Source: Pseudomonas sp. BMS12
Lineage (GTDB): Bacteria; Pseudomonadota; Gammaproteobacteria; Pseudomonadales; Pseudomonadaceae
NCBI RefSeq assembly: GCF_001592875.1
Contig: NZ_LSOF01000006.1
Coordinates: 171,085-235,084, forward strand
Reading direction: 5' to 3'
Length of the DNA: 64,000 nucleotides
The notes below the pieces were generated by a model. The model ran no database searches and was not told the DNA's origin. It was given only the letters and a program-made list of their open reading frames with translations. This document shows, piece by piece, positions 1-12,872 of the stretch (positions are counted from its first letter, which is position 1; each line of letters starts with the position of its first letter). The position numbers and the translations under genes are program-made.

Positions 1-3452
<3,452 letters not shown>

Positions 3453-3466
3453 GGCTCGACTCCGGA

Positions 3467-5056
3467 TTAGTGGTCATGGCTCGCGCCGGCTTTACCCAGC
3501 TCAGCTTTGATCAGGAAGCTGTTCTTCAGTGCGTAACGATCACCCTCTTTTAACCCCGAGATAACCTCGACGAAGCGGCCGTCGGACTTGCCAAGTTCAA
3601 GGGGCCGGGCCTCTAACTGGTTATCGAAGCGACCGAACACCACTTGCCAATCACGCACTGTCTGGATCGCTTCGACCGCTACGGCAACGGGTACCTCGTT
3701 CTCCTCAGCAACCACCTCGACCGTCACCGGCAAACCGGGACGCCATAGCCGATCTGGGTTAGCGAGCACGATTCGGGCCGTCGCCGAACGGGTTTGCGCC
3801 CCAACCAATGCACTGACGTACGAAATGCTGCCCTCAGCTTTGGCTGCGAATGCACTGGAACTCACGACAACGTTTTGCCCTTCGGCAATTACGCCCAGGT
3901 CCTTCGCCGCGACGGTTGAATCCACCCACACTGTCGACAGATCCGAAACGGTAAAGACCGCAGAGTCCTCTTTGAGAACCTCACCAACCGAGATGCTTTT
4001 GCTGGTGATCACACCGTCAATAGGGGCACGAATCTCGAACTCGGTGAGGTTCTGGCCTTTGGCCGGAGCACCGCCCAGCGAGGCGATTTGTTGCTGCACA
4101 CGCTGTACCGCGATCGCGGCTTCCTGCATGGCAACCTGCGCCTGCAGAAAATCCTGCTCGGCGGAAATCTTCTCTTCCCACAATTGCTTTTCACGCGCAT
4201 AGGTCGTGCGGGCAAGCGCCGAACGCTGTTGGGCGGCAAGCAACTCGCCACGCAGTTCAGCAAGCGCCTGGCTGGAGATCTTGGCCAACACCTGGCCTTT
4301 GCGAACCGTATCGCCAGCACTGACCGCCACCGAGTCGACCCGTCCGGCAAGCTGCGGGATCACCTGAACCGTGCGATCGCCGTTATAACGAACCTCGCCC
4401 AGCACTTGCAGCGTGGAGGCAATTTTCGCAGGGCCAACAGTAGCGAGCGTGACACCGCCCTGCTCAAGCTGCGCATCGGTCATGGTCACGCGCGCCTCAA
4501 CCTGCTCGTAAGCAAACGAGTAACGCTTGTCACTGTGCTTGGCACTGATAGAAACCTGAAACGAGTGCGGCTCTACAATCACCGCATCGCCACGCAGATA
4601 GTCATTCTCTTTGCTGAAGTTGATGATTTGCGCAGGCCGACCCAAACGCGCCAGGGTTACTTGCGCACTACTGGCTGCAGGGTCCAGAAGCTTACCGTCC
4701 AGATAGGTATAGAGCCGGAATTGCGGCTCTACGCCCTCTTCAAAAATCGTCACTTCAAGCGCGTAATCACCCTCACTGAAAAGCTTGCCGCCATGCTCAC
4801 CCGTGGTGGGTTTTACGCTCTCATGGTGCTCTTCATCCGCATGCTCGTCGGCCTCTTCGTGCTTCTCGGCCGCAGCATCTCCATGGTGCTCGGGATCAGC
4901 GTGAGTCGATGCGTCCTCATGACTTTCATCGTGGCCATGGCCTGCTTCCCCGGATTGACCGGGGCGACCACTTAAAATTAGAACCGCCACGACCAAACCG
5001 ATTGCGACAACAGCCGCAATCATCAGCCACTGCTTTCTGGGAGTTGTTGATGCCAT
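3467..5056 (-). CDS. czcB: CzcB periplasmic adaptor of the metal RND pump
   Basis: Membrane-fusion protein that links CzcA to CzcC across the periplasm. From the ATG at 5056 it has 529 residues: a single N-terminal membrane helix (about 10-28), a His/Asp/Glu-rich stretch (about 35-85) likely to bind metal, then the barrel-sandwich and alpha-hairpin domains (VRKGQVLAKISSQALAEL; a coiled coil near QQRSALARTTYAREKQLWEE), and a beta-barrel region ending His-Asp-His. A TTG at 5068 would extend it by four residues, but the ATG at 5056 has GGAG six bases upstream and is preferred. It is followed at 14 bp by the PII-like gene. Confidence 0.93.
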   Translation of the reverse strand: MASTTPRKQWLMIAAVVAIGLVVAVLILSGRPGQSGEAGHGHDESHEDASTHADPEHHGDAAAEKHEEADEHADEEHHESVKPTTGEHGGKLFSEGDYALEVTIFEEGVEPQFRLYTYLDGKLLDPAASSAQVTLARLGRPAQIINFSKENDYLRGDAVIVEPHSFQVSISAKHSDKRYSFAYEQVEARVTMTDAQLEQGGVTLATVGPAKIASTLQVLGEVRYNGDRTVQVIPQLAGRVDSVAVSAGDTVRKGQVLAKISSQALAELRGELLAAQQRSALARTTYAREKQLWEEKISAEQDFLQAQVAMQEAAIAVQRVQQQIASLGGAPAKGQNLTEFEIRAPIDGVITSKSISVGEVLKEDSAVFTVSDLSTVWVDSTVAAKDLGVIAEGQNVVVSSSAFAAKAEGSISYVSALVGAQTRSATARIVLANPDRLWRPGLPVTVEVVAEENEVPVAVAVEAIQTVRDWQVVFGRFDNQLEARPLELGKSDGRFVEVISGLKEGDRYALKNSFLIKAELGKAGASHDH

Positions 5057-5198
5057 TGGTAACTCCAAATAATCAAAAATATCGAATTGGACTCAGGCCA
5101 AACGGTGATTAAACGCGCTCAATAAACGCGACGCCGCCCAGCAAACAGGCGATGCGGCAGGCCGCATGACGCGACCGTCTGAGGCGTTATCTGGGTGC

Positions 5199-6482
5199 TT
5201 ATTCTTTGAGTTCGACGTTGAGTTGGGAGCCGTAGATCTTCTCCAGGCTCACCCAAGCCGAAATAGCTTCATCCAGGCTGCTCAGATACTGGGAGCGCAT
5301 GCTGACGAGGGTGCGCTGAGCGTCGAGCACATCGATAAAGGCGAACTTGCCCATCTCAAATCCACGCACGGCACCCTCTACCGCTTGCTGAGCAGTGGGA
5401 AGCAACGTGCTGCGGATCGAATCGGCCTCGCTTCTGGCGCTTTCCCACTGTTCAAACGCCTGCTGGGCCTCCGCACGCAGGCGAAGTTCGGCGGCATTGC
5501 GCAGATCGCGCGCTTGGTCAGCTCCCTGAGCGGCGGCCAGCACATTGCCCTGATTGCGGTTGAACAACGGAATAGGTACCGACAAACCGAGCAGATTGAC
5601 CCGCTCGCCAAGCCCTTCGTCGTATTGGCTGCCAACGCTGACATTGATGTCGGGAATGCGTTGCGACTTTTCGAGTTCTAAGGAAGCCTCGGCACGCTGG
5701 ATTTGCATGCTGGCCAGCCGCAGGTCCGCTGTATCCGTTATGCGTGCAAGCATTTCATCCTGCGATGGCAGGTATGGCAGACGCTCAAGATCGCCCTCAA
5801 CATGCGTGAAATTCGGTACCGTGGTACCCGTTATGACCGCCAGCTGCTTGTAGGCATTGCTTTGACTGAGACGAGCGCGGTTGAGCTCCAGTTGAATCTC
5901 AGAAAGCTGCACTTGAGCACGAGCAATTTCGATTGGAGAGGCCTTGCCAGCCTTTACGCGCCCTTCGGCCACCTGGAGTCCGCGACTGGCAAGATCCAGC
6001 GACTGGGTGGACAGCTGTAATCCTTCCTGAGCACGCAGTGCCGAGTAAAAAGCCTGGATGACCTCTGCACGCAAGGTGTTTTTCTTACGCTCTAGGTCAA
6101 TCGCCACAGCGTCCTGATCACGTTCAGAAACATCGATGCGCGAGCCACGTTTACCACCCAGCTCAATTGGCTGAGATACCTGAATGCTGGTGACGCGCGA
6201 TTCACTACGGGTGTCCTCGACGCTCCAGGACAACTCAGGATTTGGCATCAGTCCGGCTTGAGTGCGAGCGCCTTCGGCAATGCCTGTATTCCACTGGGCC
6301 GCCGCGAGTTCCGGGTTATCTGTGAGCGCTTGCGCCAATGCCTCTTCAATCGTCATTGATTGGCCGGCTGATTCACCAGCAACTGTTGCCGCGGGAGCAA
6401 TCAACAATGCAGCCAGTAAGCCTGAAAATACGCAGAACTTACTTATACCTATTCCATGAGTGGTGATTGCTTTTACGTACAC
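5199..6482 (-). CDS. czcC: CzcC outer-membrane channel of the metal RND pump
   Basis: Outer-membrane efflux protein of the TolC/OEP superfamily, 427 residues, third component of the CzcCBA exporter. A signal peptide runs to about residue 36 (hydrophobic core LLAALLIAPAATVAG). The mature protein has the two coiled-coil repeats of the family, including MTIEEALAQALTDNPELAAA and the second-half repeat near AEASLELEKSQRIPDINVSVG. The start is GTG at 6482, supported by a strong GGAGGA six bases upstream. First gene of the minus-strand operon, 142 bp before czcB, and divergent from czcRS. Confidence 0.93.
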   Translation of the reverse strand: MYVKAITTHGIGISKFCVFSGLLAALLIAPAATVAGESAGQSMTIEEALAQALTDNPELAAAQWNTGIAEGARTQAGLMPNPELSWSVEDTRSESRVTSIQVSQPIELGGKRGSRIDVSERDQDAVAIDLERKKNTLRAEVIQAFYSALRAQEGLQLSTQSLDLASRGLQVAEGRVKAGKASPIEIARAQVQLSEIQLELNRARLSQSNAYKQLAVITGTTVPNFTHVEGDLERLPYLPSQDEMLARITDTADLRLASMQIQRAEASLELEKSQRIPDINVSVGSQYDEGLGERVNLLGLSVPIPLFNRNQGNVLAAAQGADQARDLRNAAELRLRAEAQQAFEQWESARSEADSIRSTLLPTAQQAVEGAVRGFEMGKFAFIDVLDAQRTLVSMRSQYLSSLDEAISAWVSLEKIYGSQLNVELKE

Positions 6483-7039
6483 TTAAAGTCCTCCGCAGCA
6501 CAAATTGCGCCGGAATAAATCAAGGCCTTATGATTTATTGAGTCCGAGTAATTTTCTGGATTGTTACTTGGAAAAAATAAGTAGATAGCCAATTCCCGGC
6601 AGAATGTAGTGCGCCATGCCTATCAGCAAGGTGACTGAAAAATTACAAATACGTTATCCAGCACTTTTCCCAGTGGGCCTGTATTAGTATTGGCAGCGCT
6701 CAAGAAAGCAGGCGATTTAGCGACCAGCAACAACTAGAAACAAACATAGACAAATAAGGGTTGCCTTGCGCATAGCGCCACCGGGCAGCCTTGCCAGTCC
6801 AAAGTTGGGTGTTTTAGATGAGGGCGAGTACTGCGACACGTTGTCGCTCAACGCCTTGGGCCCATGCGAAACGGGCATTTTGGCTTGACCCTGAAGCCAC
6901 TACAGGCTTTAGCCTTAGAGCAACCTGAAACGCTTCCGGTCATATCGGTGACCACCGATGAAAAAATTAAAACCACTCTGACGCCATGGCCAAAGAATAT
7001 CTAATTAATAATGGCCGTATATTTTAAGGTGAGATTTTT
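6483..7039. promoter_or_regulatory. czcC/czcR divergent intergenic region
   Basis: A 557-bp stretch without a credible gene between divergent czcC and czcR; it must hold both promoters. It is AT-richer than the flanking genes. At 6643-6656 it contains TTACAAATACGTTA, which partly resembles the CopR-type boxes found further right and is a candidate CzcR site. Immediately upstream of czcR the sequence becomes very AT-rich (about 6958-7030). Nothing else is recognised. Confidence 0.5.
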
Positions 7040-7714
7040 ATGCGAATCCTTATTGTCGAGGACGAGCCCAAGACTGCCGAATATTTACACCAAGGTTTAA
7101 GCGAAAGTGGCTATGTGGTTGATAAAGCCGCCACTGGCGTGGATGGCCTTCACCTAGTTCGGCAACATGCTTACGACTTAGTAGTGCTTGATGTAAACCT
7201 GCCTGAAATTGATGGCTGGGGAGTACTTGAACACATACGCAGCAACAGCAGTACTCGCGTGATAATGCTAACTGCGCGCGGGCGTCTAGTGGATAAAATC
7301 AAAGGCCTGGATTTGGGTGCAGATGACTATTTAGTCAAGCCGTTCGAGTTTCCTGAATTACTTGCGCGAATTCGTACGCTGCTAAGGCGTAGCGAACAGA
7401 TTCCAGTGCCGGAAGTGCTGCGGGTAGCCGACCTTGAACTCGACCCTGCCAGGCACCGCGCGTTCCGTGGCGAGCAGCGTATCGACCTGACCACCAAAGA
7501 ATTTGCGTTACTGCACCTGCTGATGCGCCGCTCTGGAGAAGTGCTATCGCGTACCCAGATCATTTCTCTGGTCTGGGATATGAATTTTGATTGCGACACC
7601 AACGTCGTCGAAGTCTCCATCCGTAGGCTGCGCGCCAAAATCGATGATCCGTTCGATAACAAACTGATCCATACCCTCAGGGGTGTTGGATACGTGCTTG
7701 AGGAGCGGGCATGA
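7040..7714 (+). CDS. czcR: CzcR/CopR-type response regulator
   Basis: OmpR-family response regulator, 224 residues. The receiver domain (1-115) has the acidic pocket in [10 protein letters not shown], the phospho-acceptor Asp51 in [13 protein letters not shown], and Lys in [10 protein letters not shown]. The winged-helix DNA-binding domain (about 125-222) shows [21 protein letters not shown] and [14 protein letters not shown]. It is the partner of the overlapping kinase gene and, by position, the activator of the divergent czcCB-A operon. CzcR in P. aeruginosa also lowers porin OprD, and an OprD-type gene follows here. Assignment as CzcR rather than CopR rests on the neighbours. Confidence 0.88.
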   Translation: MRILIVEDEPKTAEYLHQGLSESGYVVDKAATGVDGLHLVRQHAYDLVVLDVNLPEIDGWGVLEHIRSNSSTRVIMLTARGRLVDKIKGLDLGADDYLVKPFEFPELLARIRTLLRRSEQIPVPEVLRVADLELDPARHRAFRGEQRIDLTTKEFALLHLLMRRSGEVLSRTQIISLVWDMNFDCDTNVVEVSIRRLRAKIDDPFDNKLIHTLRGVGYVLEERA

Positions 7715-9114
7715 AGCCGGCCAGCCTATCCATGCGCCTTGGCCTGTCGGTCAGTGTAATGGGTGCCGCGCTGGTGGTACTGCTGGCTGCACTCGCCTAC
7801 TTTGCGCTTACCCATGAGCTGGACTCTTTGGCCAAGAAGAGTCTTGACGGCAAACTGGAGCAGATTCAGCACAATCTCGCCGAAGACATGAGCGCCCATG
7901 CCATTGCCCAGCAACCTCACGCTCTGCTGGATTTGGTCATGGGCCATGACAATCTGCACCTGACGATTTACGGAAAAAAGTCAGGTACCAAATTACTCCT
8001 GAACCTGGGTAACAAATCCCTGGAGCCCGTTCTGGCAGGAATACCGGCAGGCGATACGCCCAGTTATCAGCGCTGGTCGGACGCCGAGGGGAACAACTTC
8101 TTGACCGCATCCAAAGTGATGCGGCTCAACGATGGCGACCACGTCAGAGTCCTGCTCTCAATTGATCGATCCGCCGACGAAGCGCTGCTCAGCGCCTATC
8201 TCAAGTCAACGCTGATCGCACTGCCTCTTCTGCTTGCGCTGATTGGCATGGGCGCATGGTGGATCGTGCAACGGGGCCTCTCCCCTCTTCGGCAATTTCG
8301 CCAGGTTGCCTCGCTGATTTCCACCCAGGATCTGACTCACCGAATTTCCGTGGACAAGCTTCCGCAGGAACTAAGCGCGCTGGCACACGGTATCAACTTC
8401 ATGCTGCATAGGCTTGATAGCGGCGTTCAACAGTTATCGCAGTTCTCTGATGACTTGGCCCATGAGCTGCGTTCACCCATCACCAACTTGATGGGTAAAG
8501 CCCAGGTGACACTATCCAGAGAGCGTCCACCCGAGGAATACAAAGCCGTGCTGGAATGCTGCACAGAGGAGCTTGAGCGTGTCACTCGGATCGTGTCCGA
8601 CATGCTGTTTCTCGCTCAAGTGAGCCACCCTGCGTCCCTGGTGCCTTTCGAGAAAATTGCACTGGAGGACGAGGCCAGACGCGTTGTGGATCTGTTTAGC
8701 ATCTCTGCTGAAGAGAAACAGATCAGCCTGAGCATTTCCGGAGCAGGCCGAACCTTCGGTGATCGGTTGATGGTGCAGCGTGCCATTTCAAACCTATTGT
8801 CCAATGCGATTCGGCATAGCCCCATCGGGGCAAACATCTCGCTGCTGATTGAAAAGCACAGCGAAACCGTATCGTTCTCGGTTGGAAACCCGGGGATTGG
8901 CATCCCCGCACAGCACATCCCCCATTTGTTCGAACGCTTCTATCGCGTCGATACCAGCCGCTCTCGTGCCGAAGGTGGAACTGGGTTGGGCCTGGCAATT
9001 GTTCGCTCAATCATGAGCCTGCATCAGGGCACGGTCGAGGTCAGCAGCCTGCCAGGCAGCTTCACCGTATTCCGCTTGATCTTCCCCAAAGTCCGCAATG
9101 GTTCCTCGTCCTAG
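7711..9114 (+). CDS. czcS: CzcS-type heavy-metal sensor histidine kinase
   Basis: Inner-membrane sensor kinase, 467 residues, overlapping czcR by 4 bp (ATGA). Two membrane helices (about 12-36 and 165-187) flank a periplasmic sensor domain. A HAMP linker is followed by the H-box [18 protein letters not shown] (phosphorylated His near residue 252), the N-box [10 protein letters not shown] and the G-boxes GNPGIGIP and [12 protein letters not shown]. Domain layout and length fit the CzcS/CusS/CopS family. It likely senses periplasmic Zn/Cd/Co; the metal is inferred from the czc operon. Confidence 0.9.
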   Translation: MKPASLSMRLGLSVSVMGAALVVLLAALAYFALTHELDSLAKKSLDGKLEQIQHNLAEDMSAHAIAQQPHALLDLVMGHDNLHLTIYGKKSGTKLLLNLGNKSLEPVLAGIPAGDTPSYQRWSDAEGNNFLTASKVMRLNDGDHVRVLLSIDRSADEALLSAYLKSTLIALPLLLALIGMGAWWIVQRGLSPLRQFRQVASLISTQDLTHRISVDKLPQELSALAHGINFMLHRLDSGVQQLSQFSDDLAHELRSPITNLMGKAQVTLSRERPPEEYKAVLECCTEELERVTRIVSDMLFLAQVSHPASLVPFEKIALEDEARRVVDLFSISAEEKQISLSISGAGRTFGDRLMVQRAISNLLSNAIRHSPIGANISLLIEKHSETVSFSVGNPGIGIPAQHIPHLFERFYRVDTSRSRAEGGTGLGLAIVRSIMSLHQGTVEVSSLPGSFTVFRLIFPKVRNGSSS

Positions 9115-9243
9115 ACCCTGCAAGGATGCAGGCATAACGACCAGCCGATGATTGGCCGTAGAGGAACCCGCCCCTATTCGGAGAGCACGGCATGCAGCGA
9201 CGGCTCCCCGATATGCCAACCCCCTGAGCATGGAGAAACAACA

Positions 9244-10503
9244 ATGAAGAAGACCCTCTTGGCAGCCGCGGTGAGTACTGGGGTACTCAGTCTTAGCCAG
9301 CCAGCCGCCGCTGACTTTTTGGCAGATAGCAAAGCTGGCTTGGAAGCGCGTAACTTCTATTTTAATCGTGACTTCCGTCAAGATTCAGCCAGCCAATCAA
9401 AGCAGGAGGAGTGGGCTCAGGGCTTTCTGCTGCGCTACGAGTCAGGCTTCACCGAGGGAACCGTCGGTGTTGGCGTCGACGCCATCGGCATGCTTGGCCT
9501 CAAGCTGGACTCCAGTGCCGACCGCTCAGGATCAGGCCTGCTCAAGCGCGATAAAGAAGCACCTCGTGCCGCGCAGGATGAATATGGCGAGATGGGCTTA
9601 ACCGCGAAGCTGCGTGCCTCCAACAGCGTGCTGAAATTGGGCACGCTGCAACCCAGGTTGCCAACCGTCCAGGCTAACGACTCGCGCTTACAGCCACAGA
9701 CTTTTCAGGGCGGGCATCTCAACTCACTTGAGATTGACGGCCTAACCTTCGATGCAGGCCAACTTAAGCAGGTAAGCCAACGTGACTCCTCTGATAGCGA
9801 AGACCTCAGCATTACCAGCGGCGCAGCCCGCGCCATCAGCGGTGGTGGAGCGCAGACCAGCGATGAGTTCAACTTCGCCGGTGCGACCTACAAATGGAAC
9901 AGTAACCTGACCACTGGCTACAACTACGGCAATCTGGACGACTTCTATAAGCAGCATATTCTCACGGCTCTGCACACCTTGCCGCTGGGTGACAAACAAT
10001 CGCTGAAAACTGATCTGCGCTACGCTCGCTCCACCGACGAGGGCAACAGCAACGTCGACAACAAGGCATTCGGGGCGATGTTCACCTATGCCTTTGGCGG
10101 CCACGCGCTCGGTGTTGGCTACCAGAGCATGAGCGGAGACACCGGCTACGCCTATATCAACGGCACCGATCCGTTCCTAGTCAACTATGTGCAAATCGGC
10201 GACTTCGCCAACAAAGACGAGACCTCATGGCAGGCCCGCTATGACTTCAACTTCGCCAGTGTAGGTATTCCTGGTTTGACGTTCATGACTCGTTATCTGA
10301 GCGGCGACAATATTGACCTCGGCACAGGCAATGCCGATGGCAAGGAATGGGAGCGCAATACGGACATCGCCTACGTTTTCCAGGACGGTGCGCTGAAAAA
10401 TCTGGGCGTGAAATGGCGCAACGCCACACTGCGTTCGACCAACTTCGGCAACGACGTTGACGAAAACCGCTTGATCGTCAGCTACACCCTTCCGTTGCTG
10501 TAA
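9244..10503 (+). CDS. OprD-family outer-membrane porin
   Basis: Substrate-specific outer-membrane porin of the OprD family, 419 residues from the ATG at 9244 (GGAG 9 bases upstream; an in-frame upstream ATG at 9148 lacks a signal peptide). A cleavable signal peptide ends at PAAA near residue 21. The mature start DFLADSKAGLEARNFYFNRD, the GKLGTLQP-like stretch, the long beta strands and the C-terminal NRLIVSYTLPLL are family hallmarks. The substrate cannot be told from sequence. It lies 129 bp after czcS in the same direction, which suggests a link to metal-dependent porin control, but co-transcription is not shown. Confidence 0.88.
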   Translation: MKKTLLAAAVSTGVLSLSQPAAADFLADSKAGLEARNFYFNRDFRQDSASQSKQEEWAQGFLLRYESGFTEGTVGVGVDAIGMLGLKLDSSADRSGSGLLKRDKEAPRAAQDEYGEMGLTAKLRASNSVLKLGTLQPRLPTVQANDSRLQPQTFQGGHLNSLEIDGLTFDAGQLKQVSQRDSSDSEDLSITSGAARAISGGGAQTSDEFNFAGATYKWNSNLTTGYNYGNLDDFYKQHILTALHTLPLGDKQSLKTDLRYARSTDEGNSNVDNKAFGAMFTYAFGGHALGVGYQSMSGDTGYAYINGTDPFLVNYVQIGDFANKDETSWQARYDFNFASVGIPGLTFMTRYLSGDNIDLGTGNADGKEWERNTDIAYVFQDGALKNLGVKWRNATLRSTNFGNDVDENRLIVSYTLPLL

Positions 10504-10511
10504 TCCTCAAA

Positions 10512-10549
10512 CCCCAGCGTGGCACTTGACTACAAGTGCCACGCTGGGG
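10512..10549. terminator. Perfect 17-bp hairpin after the porin gene
   Basis: CCCCAGCGTGGCACTTG is followed by the loop ACTA and its exact complement, starting 8 bp after the porin stop codon. Neither side carries a T run, so it is a strong hairpin rather than a textbook intrinsic terminator. It may end transcription or protect the mRNA 3' end. Confidence 0.7.
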
Positions 10550-10707
10550 CCATCCTCGGTAAAGAAATTACGACTGTCGCGAAACCGAGCCGCACGTACC
10601 GAAAGGTCGGTAACACTGTAGCGATGACAGCGACGACGATTTTGTGATGCGTCTACAGTACGCATTCTGACCGACCACTCACCACAAAACACTGGGGCGT
10701 CAACAGC

Positions 10708-11118
10708 TCAGATGTGCTGTAGGGTCAGCGATTCAATAATCCGGCACTCATCAATCACGCCGCCTTTGCAACAGGACAGCAGTCGCTGCAACTCCTGCTC
10801 AAGGCTCTGCAGATCGCGGATGCGCGTCCGGACCTGTTCCAACTGCTCGGCGACCTTGGCATCTACTGCCGCACACGACGCCTGGCGGTGGTCGGAGAAA
10901 CCCAGAAGCTGGCGGATATCATTGAGGCTGAAGCCCAGGGCGCGGCTACGGCGAATGAATAGCAGCCGATCGCGCTCCTCTTCCGTGTATTGGCGATAGC
11001 CTGAAGCGTTGCGCGCTGCTGAAGGCAGCAAGCCGAGTTGCTCGTAATAGCGGATGGTCACTGCTTTAGTGTCGGTTGCGCGTGCCATCTGACCCACGGT
11101 GAAAGTTGTCATGCTCAT
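10708..11118 (-). CDS. cadR: CadR/PbrR-type MerR-family metal regulator
   Basis: MerR-family activator, 136 residues from ATG 11118, which has AAGG nine bases upstream; an ATG at 11112 is an alternative. The N-terminal winged helix (MARATDTKAVTIRYYEQLGL) and the dimerisation helix are typical. A lone Cys near residue 78 (HRQASCAAVD) and a C-terminal cluster SCCKGGVIDECR match the thiolate metal site of CadR/PbrR (Cd, Pb) rather than CueR or ZntR. It is divergent from a CDF exporter, with a classic MerR-type promoter between the two. The metal is inferred from the Cys pattern. Confidence 0.85.
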   Translation of the reverse strand: MSMTTFTVGQMARATDTKAVTIRYYEQLGLLPSAARNASGYRQYTEEERDRLLFIRRSRALGFSLNDIRQLLGFSDHRQASCAAVDAKVAEQLEQVRTRIRDLQSLEQELQRLLSCCKGGVIDECRIIESLTLQHI

Positions 11119-11123
11119 CGTGC

Positions 11124-11154
11124 TTGACCTTATAGTTACTATAAGCCTCATTCT
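11124..11154 (+). promoter_or_regulatory. MerR-family operator/promoter for the CDF exporter
   Basis: On the plus strand, -35 TTGACC (11124-11129) and -10-like CATTCT (11149-11154) are separated by 19 bp, the overlong spacer that MerR-family activators correct by twisting DNA. The spacer holds a perfect 7-3-7 dyad, CTTATAG-TTA-CTATAAG (11129-11145). This is the expected binding site of the divergent CadR-type protein. Confidence 0.85.
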
Positions 11155-11186
11155 ATCGACAACTTCGAGCCAACGAGTAACGGATC

Positions 11187-11969
11187 ATGGACAACTGTTG
11201 CGAGAACAAGGCCGGTGAACTGGCCAAGTTGCGCGTCAAACAGAGCCGCGTGCTCTACATTGTCCTGACCATTAATGCGGTCATGTTCCTGGTGGAGTTC
11301 ATCAGCGGCTGGATCGCCAACTCCACGGCTCTGCTGGCCGACTCGCTAGACATGTTCGGCGATGCCTTTGTCTATGCCCTCACGCTCTTCGTTTTGCACC
11401 GTAGCGCCCAGGTCAGAGCCGGTGCCGCGTTGTTCAAGGGTGTGTTCATGCTGCTGTTTGGCATGCTGGTCGTGGCCGAGGTGCTGCGCAAACTGATATT
11501 GCAGGAAGTGCCCGCAGCCGACTGGATGGGCATCGTGGGCGCTCTCGCGCTGCTCGCTAACGGATTTTGCTTCGCGCTGCTTTATCGACATCGCTCCGAT
11601 GACCTGAATATGCGCTCGACCTGGCTCTGCTCGCGCAACGATCTGCTGGCCAACAGCAGCGTGATCGTCGCAGCCGGACTCGTTGCGCTGACTGACAGCC
11701 TGTGGCCTGACGTTCTGGTCGGTTTGGCCATTGCAGCTTTGTTTCTGCACTCTGCTAGACAGGTCATCCGTGAGGCCTGGAGGGAATGGCGAGCCAACGC
11801 CCGACAGCCCCAGCCAAGCACTAGTTGCTGTGCCAGCGGGCCGCAAAGCAAGTCGGACTCTTGCTGCGCCCTCAAAGCAGAGCCATTGGTGGGCATCACC
11901 GAGCCAAGCCTGACGCAAACTAGGGCCACGCAGGCAGAAGGCTGCTGCGATCCGAAGCAGGAACAATAG
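11187..11969 (+). CDS. Cation diffusion facilitator family exporter with Cys-rich tail
   Basis: Inner-membrane proton/metal antiporter of the CDF family, 260 residues. Membrane helices begin near residue 22, and the metal-site motif SxxxLxxDxxD-like LLADSLDMFGDAF lies in helix 2, with a matching RNDLLAN segment in helix 5. The C-terminus, unlike a normal CDF cytoplasmic domain, is replaced by about 60 residues with three Cys pairs (TSCCAS, DSCCAL, EGCCDP), and the N-terminus also has a CC pair. These probably bind Cd, Pb or Zn. It is controlled by the CadR-type promoter just upstream, and heads a tightly packed plus-strand operon. Confidence 0.85.
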   Translation: MDNCCENKAGELAKLRVKQSRVLYIVLTINAVMFLVEFISGWIANSTALLADSLDMFGDAFVYALTLFVLHRSAQVRAGAALFKGVFMLLFGMLVVAEVLRKLILQEVPAADWMGIVGALALLANGFCFALLYRHRSDDLNMRSTWLCSRNDLLANSSVIVAAGLVALTDSLWPDVLVGLAIAALFLHSARQVIREAWREWRANARQPQPSTSCCASGPQSKSDSCCALKAEPLVGITEPSLTQTRATQAEGCCDPKQEQ

Positions 11970-11998
11970 AACCAAATATGAAAACAAGGAGAACACCA

Positions 11999-12427
11999 AT
12001 GCGAAGGCTCATACGATTGAGCAGTATCTTGCTGCTGGCCGTCTCGACAACAGCCATAGCCGACTTGGAAGTGAGTGAGGCGAAACTGCGCCTGCTCCCG
12101 GGAGATTTGCCCACCGCTGGCTATTTCACCCTGACCAACAAAGACAGCTTGCCGGTGACGCTGACCGGAGCGCAGAGCCCAGACTTCGCTCAGGTGATGA
12201 TGCACCGCAGTTCGCTGGAGAATGGCATGGCCAGCATGCAGCACGTTAAACAGGTTGAAGTACCTGCCGGCAATACGTTGACGTTCGCCTCCGGTGGCTA
12301 TCACCTAATGCTGATGGAGCGCCAACGCGCGCTGGCGTTGGGCGATCAGGTCGAAGTGACCCTGTTGTTCGCCGATGGCCGACGCCTGCCGGTGACTTTC
12401 ACCGCCGCGCCATTGGCCGCCCAGTGA
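11999..12427 (+). CDS. PCuAC-type periplasmic copper chaperone
   Basis: A 142-residue exported protein of the PCuAC (DUF461) family, which binds Cu(I) in the periplasm and hands it to oxidases. The ATG at 11999 has AAGGAG seven bases upstream; the ATG at 11978 lacks one. The signal peptide ends near TTAIA. The Met/His copper site is visible as MMHRSSLENGMASM and YHLMLME. It lies 29 bp after the exporter gene and 10 bp before dsbB, so it belongs to the same operon. Confidence 0.87.
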   Translation: MRRLIRLSSILLLAVSTTAIADLEVSEAKLRLLPGDLPTAGYFTLTNKDSLPVTLTGAQSPDFAQVMMHRSSLENGMASMQHVKQVEVPAGNTLTFASGGYHLMLMERQRALALGDQVEVTLLFADGRRLPVTFTAAPLAAQ

Positions 12428-12437
12428 AGAGACCGTT

Positions 12438-12872
12438 ATGACTAACAAAACTTCTTCCGGCTCCTGGGGGCTGCTGCTCCTGGCCTGGCTGTTGGCGTTG
12501 TTCTCGACGCTGGCCGCACTGTTTATTGGTGAAGTCATGGGGCAGGCACCCTGTGTGCTGTGCTGGTTCCAGCGTGCATTCATGTTTCCCCTGGCAGTGA
12601 TCCTGGCTGTAGCCTGCTATCGCTCCGACTTCGCCGTCTGGTGCTACGCATTGCCTCTCGCCGGTATTGGGGCCTTGCTTGCCCTCGGCCATAGCCTGTT
12701 ATATGCCGGCCTGATCCCGCAGCGCATCCAACCCTGCAGTGCCACCGGGCCATCCTGCTCGGACGCCAACATGACCATACTCGGCGGCATTCCACTGCCG
12801 CTGCTGGCCCTGGGTGCATTCGTCGCCATCGCCATCTTGCTTCTCATCATCCGTCGGAGAAATGCCCAATGA
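12438..12872 (+). CDS. dsbB: DsbB-family disulfide oxidoreductase
   Basis: Integral membrane protein of 144 residues with four predicted helices. It re-oxidises a periplasmic DsbA-like partner and passes electrons to quinone. The first Cys pair is in the motif APCVLCWFQR after helix 1. The second pair (QPCSATGPSCSD) lies in the second periplasmic loop. Its stop overlaps the ATG of the DsbA-like gene (ATGA), so the two make one redox pair. This extra pair probably services thiols under metal stress; that role is inferred. Confidence 0.87.
   Translation: MTNKTSSGSWGLLLLAWLLALFSTLAALFIGEVMGQAPCVLCWFQRAFMFPLAVILAVACYRSDFAVWCYALPLAGIGALLALGHSLLYAGLIPQRIQPCSATGPSCSDANMTILGGIPLPLLALGAFVAIAILLLIIRRRNAQ

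Noticed and set aside
10507..10692. A 61-codon minus-strand frame between the porin and cadR
   Set aside because: It runs through the perfect hairpin at 10512-10549, has no homology I recognise and no convincing ribosome site.
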